A stretch of 64,000 nucleotides of DNA from Steromphala cineraria. Lineage: Eukaryota > Mollusca > Gastropoda > Trochida > Trochidae. The DNA lies in the NCBI GenBank assembly GCA_916613615.1, contig OU744725.1, forward strand, positions 59,404,575 to 59,468,574, written 5' to 3'. Numbering within the stretch: position 1 is the stretch's first letter; the number at the start of each line of letters is the position of its first letter. Positions 58,467 through 64,000 of the stretch are shown here, piece by piece. Below the pieces are notes generated by a model. The model was given only the letters and a program-made list of their open reading frames with translations. It did no database searches and was not told the origin of the DNA. The translations under genes were made by a program, and so were the position numbers.

Positions 58467-58672
58467 ATGGCGCTTCGACTGTTTGCTTGCTTCATCGCCA
58501 CCCAAACCGTCGCTTTCCCCTTCACAAGCACGAAATCCGAACTTGCTATCGTGTAACTACCTTTCCCAAAGTTCTATCTCCCGGTTCCTATCAACAATTC
58601 AGTAACTCATGTCAATGCAATCAATCCTCTGCCGTTGACACTGTTCACCAAGTTTGCAAAACAAAAGAAGGT
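58467..58672 (+). other. Exon-like segment with donor site
   Basis: ATG at 58467 opens MALRLFACFIATQTVAF, which looks like a signal peptide but stops after 29 codons. An overlapping frame stays open from 58460 to a good donor, AGAAG|GTACGT at about 58672. Codon usage and GC content are higher than nearby. With no partner exon in the window I cannot decide between a first exon, a decayed gene and chance. Confidence 0.3.
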
Positions 58673-58718
58673 ACGTGACCAAGACTCATTAATAAAAAAA
58701 AAAACAGGACACATTCCG

Positions 58719-58748
58719 ATGACGTCACTTGGCGATCTGATGACGTCA
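58719..58748. promoter_or_regulatory. Two CRE palindromes TGACGTCA
   Basis: GATGACGTCACTTGGCGATC and GATGACGTCACGTTGCG place two perfect TGACGTCA sites about 21 bases apart, around two helix turns. TGACGTCA is the full CREB/ATF binding site. No transcript start can be assigned. Confidence 0.6.
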
Positions 58749-58918
58749 CGTTGCGAGAGCATGATGAGTTGACAGTTTTCGTTGCTTCTTAGTGAACGAT
58801 TTTATTTGGACTCATGGAAATTCATACGCTGGTTTCGCGATTGTTCCGAGTCAGCTGATTCTCGTTTTGACGATTTATTTACATAGATATTGATATTGAG
58901 GGTTGAGTAATAAATAAA

Positions 58919-59060
58919 ATACTAAACTCATGGTAATGTGATAACATTTTTAAGCAACTCGTGAATAGAATGTGGTATCCGACTCACTTTCGTTCGTCTG
59001 ATACCAATTCTATACACTCGTTGCTTAAAAATGTTATCACATTACCATTCGTTTAGTATT
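58919..59060. repeat. Long imperfect palindrome, about 60-bp arms
   Basis: AATACTAAACTCATGGTAAT through AATAGAATGTGGTATC pairs with GATACCAATTCTATAC through ATTACCATTCGTTTAGTATT. The arms show few mismatches and a roughly 20-base centre. Foldback MITE or hairpin RNA precursor. Confidence 0.9.
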
Positions 59061-59491
59061 CTCTATTTAACTAACGTGTGTATTTGTGGACGTATAGACG
59101 CCCAGTAGAGGGTAGGTGCAAATTCATTATTACGGGTAAGTAAAAGTAAAAGTAGATTTGCTCATATTACCAAATTTACACGAGTAAATGTTTACCGTAT
59201 ACAAGGGTAATTAGTGTTAGATGAGAGTATAAAATCATGGCATTGACAGCCATTGTAAAACTGAAACATGCTTGCTCAGGCCCTATCCTTATACTAAACT
59301 ATCATGCATTTATCATGTATGGATCTCGAAAAACATGTGCATTTAGAAACTTTGCTGACAATTGCTGAAGGGAAGGCCATGATAATAGCTGAATATGCAG
59401 TCATCAGGACCGCCTTGTGTCGGGGACAGTGTGTCATTATTTGGGTCCATCTGAATAATCAATGGTTCCCTACTTCATGGTCATGCTTTTA

Positions 59492-59890
59492 TTACCCCCC
59501 GCCACGAAGTGGAAGGGATATATAGGTTTGGGCTCCGTCCGTGCGTCTGTGCATCCGTCCGAGTTAAAGGGGAAGGGTTTTCTCAGAAACTTTTTACCAT
59601 AGGCTAACTAAATTTGATGTGTGTCTTCAGGGTATCAATACCTTTATGTAGTTTGAAAATCAAAATCACAAAATTATCTTTTACAGAGTTATTGCCCTTT
59701 TTCGTGTTTTTACGACTCTGTTCGAGGGTGTCGACAAAAGGGGACAATTTTTATCAGAAACTATATAAGATAGGATAACCAAATTTGCCGTGTTTTTTCA
59801 GGGTATCAATACCTTGATGGAGTTCAAAAATGAGGTAAATGCAATAACTTATTACAGAGTTACGGCCCATGAAGGAAATACTGGGAGCTT
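59492..59890 (+). repeat. CCGTCCG-type dispersed repeat, two units
   Basis: CCCCCCGCCACGAAGTGGAA, GGGCTCCGTCCGTGCGTCTG, then TTCTCAGAAACTTTTTACCA, GGGTATCAATACCTTTATG; a second unit follows (TATCAGAAACTATATAAGAT, GGGTATCAATACCTTGATGG). Same family as 26465-26885 in the other orientation. Confidence 0.8.
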
Positions 59891-60295
59891 TAATGAATAC
59901 TTATTTGGCGGATGTTGATGACCATGTCTTCTTGTTCTTAAATACTAGGTTAGAGTCGCTAGTTTTTACGTAATTTGCGCTAAAAAAATTACATTACATT
60001 CAGCACCATATCTTAATCTTTCTCCAATGGTACATTTTCCTTTTCAATATCATTTCTTATACCTAGACATATGCTGCTGCCAATTTAAATCATTCATTTT
60101 AATCTTTACACGATGACTTACATGTAGGTAAATAGAACGAAAGGTGCGAAACTGAACCACTCAAAAAGGAAAAATGGTACGTGGAAGGAACGGTGTTAAT
60201 TTGGTAAATGTTTGGTATAATGCTATAAAATGCAAATGTCAACTGTATGACATAAGGTTCAATTATTCAATTATTATTCCTTTAAACCATTAATT

Positions 60296-60440
60296 AACCC
60301 CCGTCACGAAAAGAAAGGGGGTTTACATGTAGATTTGGCTCCGTCCGTCCGTCCGAGTAAAGGGGACAACTTTTCTCAGAAAGTACTTCAGATATGATAA
60401 TCAAATTTGCTGTGTCTTCGGGGTGACAATGCCTTGAAGG
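60296..60440 (+). repeat. CCGTCCG-type dispersed repeat, short unit
   Basis: CCCCCGTCACGAAAAGAAAG, GGCTCCGTCCGTCCGTCCG, TTTTCTCAGAAAGTACTTCA. The unit breaks off after GACAATGCCTTGAAGG. Confidence 0.75.
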
Positions 60441-60710
60441 ATTGCTATGTTTAAGCTACTCGTGCCCAAATATTAGTATAACCCTTGCTCTCGCTCGTGT
60501 AATACTAATATATAAGCATTCGTGTCGTGAACTTAATACATGTATGTCATGGCAATTCATATCCTTTATATATTTATTGTATATGTATTATTGTGCGCCA
60601 TCTTATCTATATTCATTTCTCTATCAAATAGCTCATGTACCGTCATGAGTAGTTCTTTTTGAAATATATCATTTTAAATTAAACCTATTTAGTTCTCTGC
60701 CGCGTTTCAG

Positions 60711-61699
60711 AAACATGTGTAGATAATGCCCATAGGTCTATCTCCATCCTATATCTCGGAGAAACATGTGTAGATAATGCCCTTAGGTCTATCTTCATCA
60801 TCTATGCCAGGGAACATGTGTAGATAATGCCCTTAGGTCTATCTCCATCCTATATGTCAGGGGAACATATGTAGATACTGCTCTTGGGTATTTCTTTATC
60901 AACTATGTCAGGGCAACGTGTGTAGATAACGCTCTTGGGTCTATCTTCATCCTATCTGTCAAGGGAACATGTGTAGATAATGCTCTTGGGTATTTCTTTA
61001 TCAACTATGTCAGGGCAACATGTGTAGATAATGCTCTTGGGTATTTCTTTATCAACTATGTCAGGGCGACATGTGTAGATAATGCTCTTGGGTCTATCTT
61101 CATCCACTATGTCAGCTCCACACGTGTAGATAATGCTCTTGGGTCTATCTTTATCAACTATGTCAGGGCAACATGTGTAGATAATGCTCTTGGGTATTTC
61201 TTTATCAACTATGTCAGGGCAACGTGTGTAGATAACGCTCTTGGGTCTATCTTCATCCTATCTGTCAAGGGAACATGTGTAGATAATGCTCTTGGGTATT
61301 TCTTTATCAACTATGTCAGGGCAATATGTGTAGATAATGCTCTTGGGTCTATCTTCATCCTATATGTCAGAGGAACATATGTAGATAATGCTCTTGGGTA
61401 TTTCTTTATCAACTACGTCAGGGCAACATGTGTAGATAACGCTCTTGGGTCTATCTTCATCAACTATGTCAGCTCAACATATGTAGATAATGCTCCTGGG
61501 TATTTCTTCATCAACAATGTCAGCTCAACATGTGAAGATAATGCTCTTGGGTCCAACGTCATCCTATATGTCAGGGCAACATGTGTAGATAATGCTCTTG
61601 GGTATTTCTTTATCAACTACGTCAGGGCAACATGTGTAGATAACGCTCTTGGGTCTATCTTCATCAACTATGTCAGGACAACATGTGTAGATAATGCCC
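60711..61699 (+). repeat. 51-bp minisatellite, about 19 units, open in one frame
   Basis: Unit ACATGTGTAGATAATGCTCT continuing to CAACTATGTCAGGGC, period 51 bp. One unit near 60767 is 50 bp. From 60787 the + frame is open without interruption to a TAG at 61750. It repeats a 17-residue motif of two alternating types, CVDNALGYFFINYVRAT and CVDNALGSIFILYVRGT, and then enters a poly-Pro stretch from the poly-C tract. There is no ATG in frame. The array starts directly after TTTCAG, which looks like a splice acceptor. Non-coding is the default reading, because a period divisible by three propagates any open unit. Confidence 0.9.
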
Positions 61700-61715
61700 C
61701 CCCCACAGAAAGCCC

Positions 61716-61746
<31 letters not shown>
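61697..61746 (+). repeat. Poly-C tract
   Basis: About 50 bases, almost all C, between the minisatellite and a MITE end. Length is unlikely to be exact in any assembly. Confidence 0.9.
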
Positions 61747-61748
<2 letters not shown>

Positions 61749-62068
61749 ATAGAAGTAGATCAAGTCATGAAATGTTGATACAGCCTCTGTTCAATTACGC
61801 CGGCTTTGTGGAATAGAATTGCCTGATTGGAGGCAAAGTTGTGCAATCAGCGACGCTGTTCTAAAATCATCCTTTTGGCTACTAAATCATGGCAAAAGCA
61901 TTGCAATATGAATCATTCTTTCCATGCGGGAAGCGTTGTCTTTTGTCAAATGGATTGTGGTGCAATTCCCCTCCGCCAGGGAAACTGCCTGAACCCACGG
62001 ATTTCGGCGTAGTAGAACAGAGGATGTATCAACATTTCATGACTTGACCTGCCTCTGTGGAGAGAGAA
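61747..62068. mobile_element. CATTCTCTCC-type MITE, left end lost in poly-C
   Basis: AGTAGATCAAGTCATGAAAT through CCTGCCTCTGTGGAGAGAG. Internal CAGCGACGCTGTTCTAAAAT, TTTTGGCTACTAAATCATGG, CCCACGGATTTCGGCGTAGT as in the family. The extreme left end is replaced by C-rich sequence. The 61-codon frame inside is not a gene. Confidence 0.85.
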
Positions 62069-62093
62069 GACAGTTAAGAAGACATGAAAGTTT

Positions 62094-62280
62094 TTAGAAA
62101 TTTACGTCCAAAATAGAGTGTCAAGTTAGTCTCAAGTAATGATTGGTCTGAATACGAAGAGTCTATTTGTTGTCCCAGATGATCAATACAGACTCTACTA
62201 TACCTTTTATGTGACAGACATACTGAGTGTGTACAGCGGAGTCTCAAGGACTCGACTTCACATTAGTGAACTATATTACA
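62094..62280 (+). repeat. Dispersed repeat, second copy
   Basis: Pairs with 57100-57300 (see there). It begins about 25 bases after the MITE end at 62068. The copy at 57100 has no MITE next to it, so the adjacency is incidental. Confidence 0.75.
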
Positions 62281-62284
62281 AATT

Positions 62285-64000
62285 TCCAAAATTTGCAATG
62301 CTCTCGTTTCTCAAAGTCTGATTTGTGTCGTGCAGATAGCCTTATTATTATGCTTAAGTGTTGCCAATATGTAGAAGATTGAAATACAATTAATAGAGAT
62401 TATTGGAACTGTGGAGTGCTCAACACTCGAAATACGAGATCAATGTCTGTACTACATGAAGTTGATAAGGGGCAAACATTATATTCTTTTTCTTTATTTT
62501 GTTCTTTTTTTTATTCAATATTTTACGGTACATTATATTCTTGACAATTCATATTGTATGATTTTAAAACCTTTGTTAAAAACATGAAAGTTGAGAAACT
62601 CCATTCATACATAATGAGATGAAAGTATGAAGAAAACATTACATGTACATCAGAACTATCAGATTATGATTTTACATTTACTTATCTTGAAAACTTTAAC
62701 TGTCTCAATGAGAAAAGATCAGACAAATTAAAAGTTAAAAACATTATTTCCATTGCCAATTCCACTTGAAGTCGTGTGATTTGGTGAAACAGAAGATGAG
62801 AACAGAAGAGTTAAACCAATATGTACATTTTACATCTATGGGAGTCTCACATTACACAGTGATAACACTTCAGTCTGAATTGTGCAGTGAAATGTCTATT
62901 CAGTTGATATATTTGTTCCCAAGCGTAGTGTCAAGACAACATCATTGAGCAAAGTGAAAGGAGCGGTCTTTCGAATCGTGAAGCAATGTGAGTAAGAGTT
63001 TAATGCTCTTTCAGCAACAGTAAAGTCTTCAACAGGTGAATGAAAATCACCAAAAGGGAAGGGGACATTTTAGGGAGAAAAAAAGATTTAAAGGTAAAGA
63101 AGGTAACAGACGGATAAAAGGCAAAGTGAGAGGAAATATTAGGCCTATCGACTCCCAATTACATCAACAGGTATCTAATCAACGTTCGACCACGAACATT
63201 TTAAAGCTCCATTATCATACTTGCATGCGGTTCGGGATGGAATCTAGCTATTGAGAATATAAATACACCACTCTGTAGAAAAATCTTTCGTCGAATTTTT
63301 GATATCACATTTATATTTTTTTATCAACAATAAAAAAACTTTTTTCGACACCAAGAGCACAGTACCCCCTGTAAAAAGGGCATAGCATTTAACGAACCCG
63401 CTTTCGGTGACGTAATCATTATGCGTGTAGAATTTACACCGTGTCTCAACAACCGTTATTGCGTTCGATGGGTATCAACTTTGGCAGCAACGAATGCATA
63501 TTTCGAAGAAAATTAAAATAAAATCTAGTGCGTGACAAAGACTGGTTTCAAGCTTATATTTCGAAACGGGAAGTTGTGATATGGCCACACTTGATTCGTC
63601 TTTATGTCGGCTGCTGTTTCGGTAATTTTGGTAAATTATCTCCTTTTTAATGAATTATTTTGGTCCGATTTTCCCTTGGTTGGTCGCAAAATTTTGCAAA
63701 AAATACAAGGAAAACAGTAAAATTACTTTACAAAATATTGAACACTGATGCTCGCTGTCCCGCTGTGGTCACTGATGCCAGATAAACTCTCCGGAGGGCA
63801 ATTACTGTTTCCATCTTTTATCAAATTCAGTACAGTGCCCGCTTTAAGAACTTATGTTATAAAGTGTTCATGTACACATATACTGCTGGACACGAATAAG
63901 GGAACGCTTAATTGCTGTTAACTTATGTCTGGCATGTTCCGTTTGTTCGAGGCTGCGTGGGGCCATTATAACTGAAAATGTTGAAGTTTACTTTCACTGA
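62285..64000. other. Unannotated sequence at the right edge
   Basis: A lysine/arginine-rich 72-codon frame lies at 63036-63254 without recognisable domain, splice support or conserved motif. From 63380 base composition is more balanced and a TGACGTAA site (63409) is present, which might be promoter-proximal sequence of a gene beyond the window. Confidence 0.3.

Larger units (their letters stand above)
58141..58914. mobile_element. Candidate composite element with 14-bp inverted ends
   Basis: TTTATTACTCAACC at 58141-58154 and GGTTGAGTAATAAA at 58901-58914 are perfect inverted repeats. A near-direct repeat, TTAACTTACGTGTGTA at about 58108 and TTAACTAACGTGTGTA at about 59068, brackets the larger region including the adjoining hairpin. 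The interior is less AT-rich than the flanks and contains a small palindrome (GGTAACACACATGTGTGTTA at 58176-58195), two CRE palindromes and an exon-like segment. It may be a mobile element or a captured promoter region. Confidence 0.45.

Noticed and set aside
60711..61699. CRISPR array
   Set aside because: Repeat units are contiguous with no unique spacers: a minisatellite.
63036..63254. Lys/Arg-rich 72-codon frame as a gene
   Set aside because: Composition follows a local purine-rich stretch, with no motif, splice signal or downstream poly(A) signal tied to it.

Overview
The window is AT-rich (roughly two-thirds A+T) metazoan nuclear DNA, not microbial. Long open frames are almost absent, splice-site-bounded exons are spread over kilobases, and the space between is filled with MITEs, LINE debris, tRNA-derived fragments and tandem repeats. 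Repeats carrying GTCCGTCCG-type runs and several palindromic MITEs resemble what is common in bivalve molluscs, so a bivalve is my best guess. This is inference; I could not search any database.

Layout. 1-9733 and 10541-19500 are two copies of one roughly 9-10 kb tandem segmental duplication, with copy-specific insertions and deletions. A third fragment of the same unit lies at 39018-39665, and a weaker fragment at 34850-35050. 19501-30600 is mostly unannotatable AT-rich sequence with MITE copies, CCGTCC-type repeats and a perfect 259-bp tandem duplication (29728-30245). 30494-31690 holds a decayed LINE reverse transcriptase on the minus strand. 31700-40490 is intergenic with more MITEs, tRNA-like fragments and repeats.

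40498-51970 holds the only convincing protein-coding gene, on the minus strand. I recovered it by reading splice sites and codon phase: a signal-peptide first exon, a charged coiled-coil-like exon, a low-complexity exon with an internal 69-bp duplication, and at least five exons whose protein resembles a beta-propeller (short strands, xxVDLxxKT and LxxMDYxG-type repeats). The last four exons (41839 to 40498) join in perfect phase to a stop codon. One or more linking exons remain unidentified. The introns hold MITEs, hairpins and a LINE 3' end.

52000-64000 contains a candidate terminal exon with paired Cys-x2-Cys motifs and a poly(A) signal (55115-55337, minus), more TTAA-type MITEs, a composite inverted-repeat element with two CRE palindromes (58141-59060), a 51-bp minisatellite of about 19 units that is open in one frame (60711-61699), a poly-C tract, and an uncharacterised repeat pair (57100/62094).

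The most notable repeat is a family of about 350-bp elements with ends CATTCTCTCC/GAGAGAATG. Two copies have a 9-bp target duplication, which suggests Mutator-like transposition, and one copy carries a nested hAT-like element.
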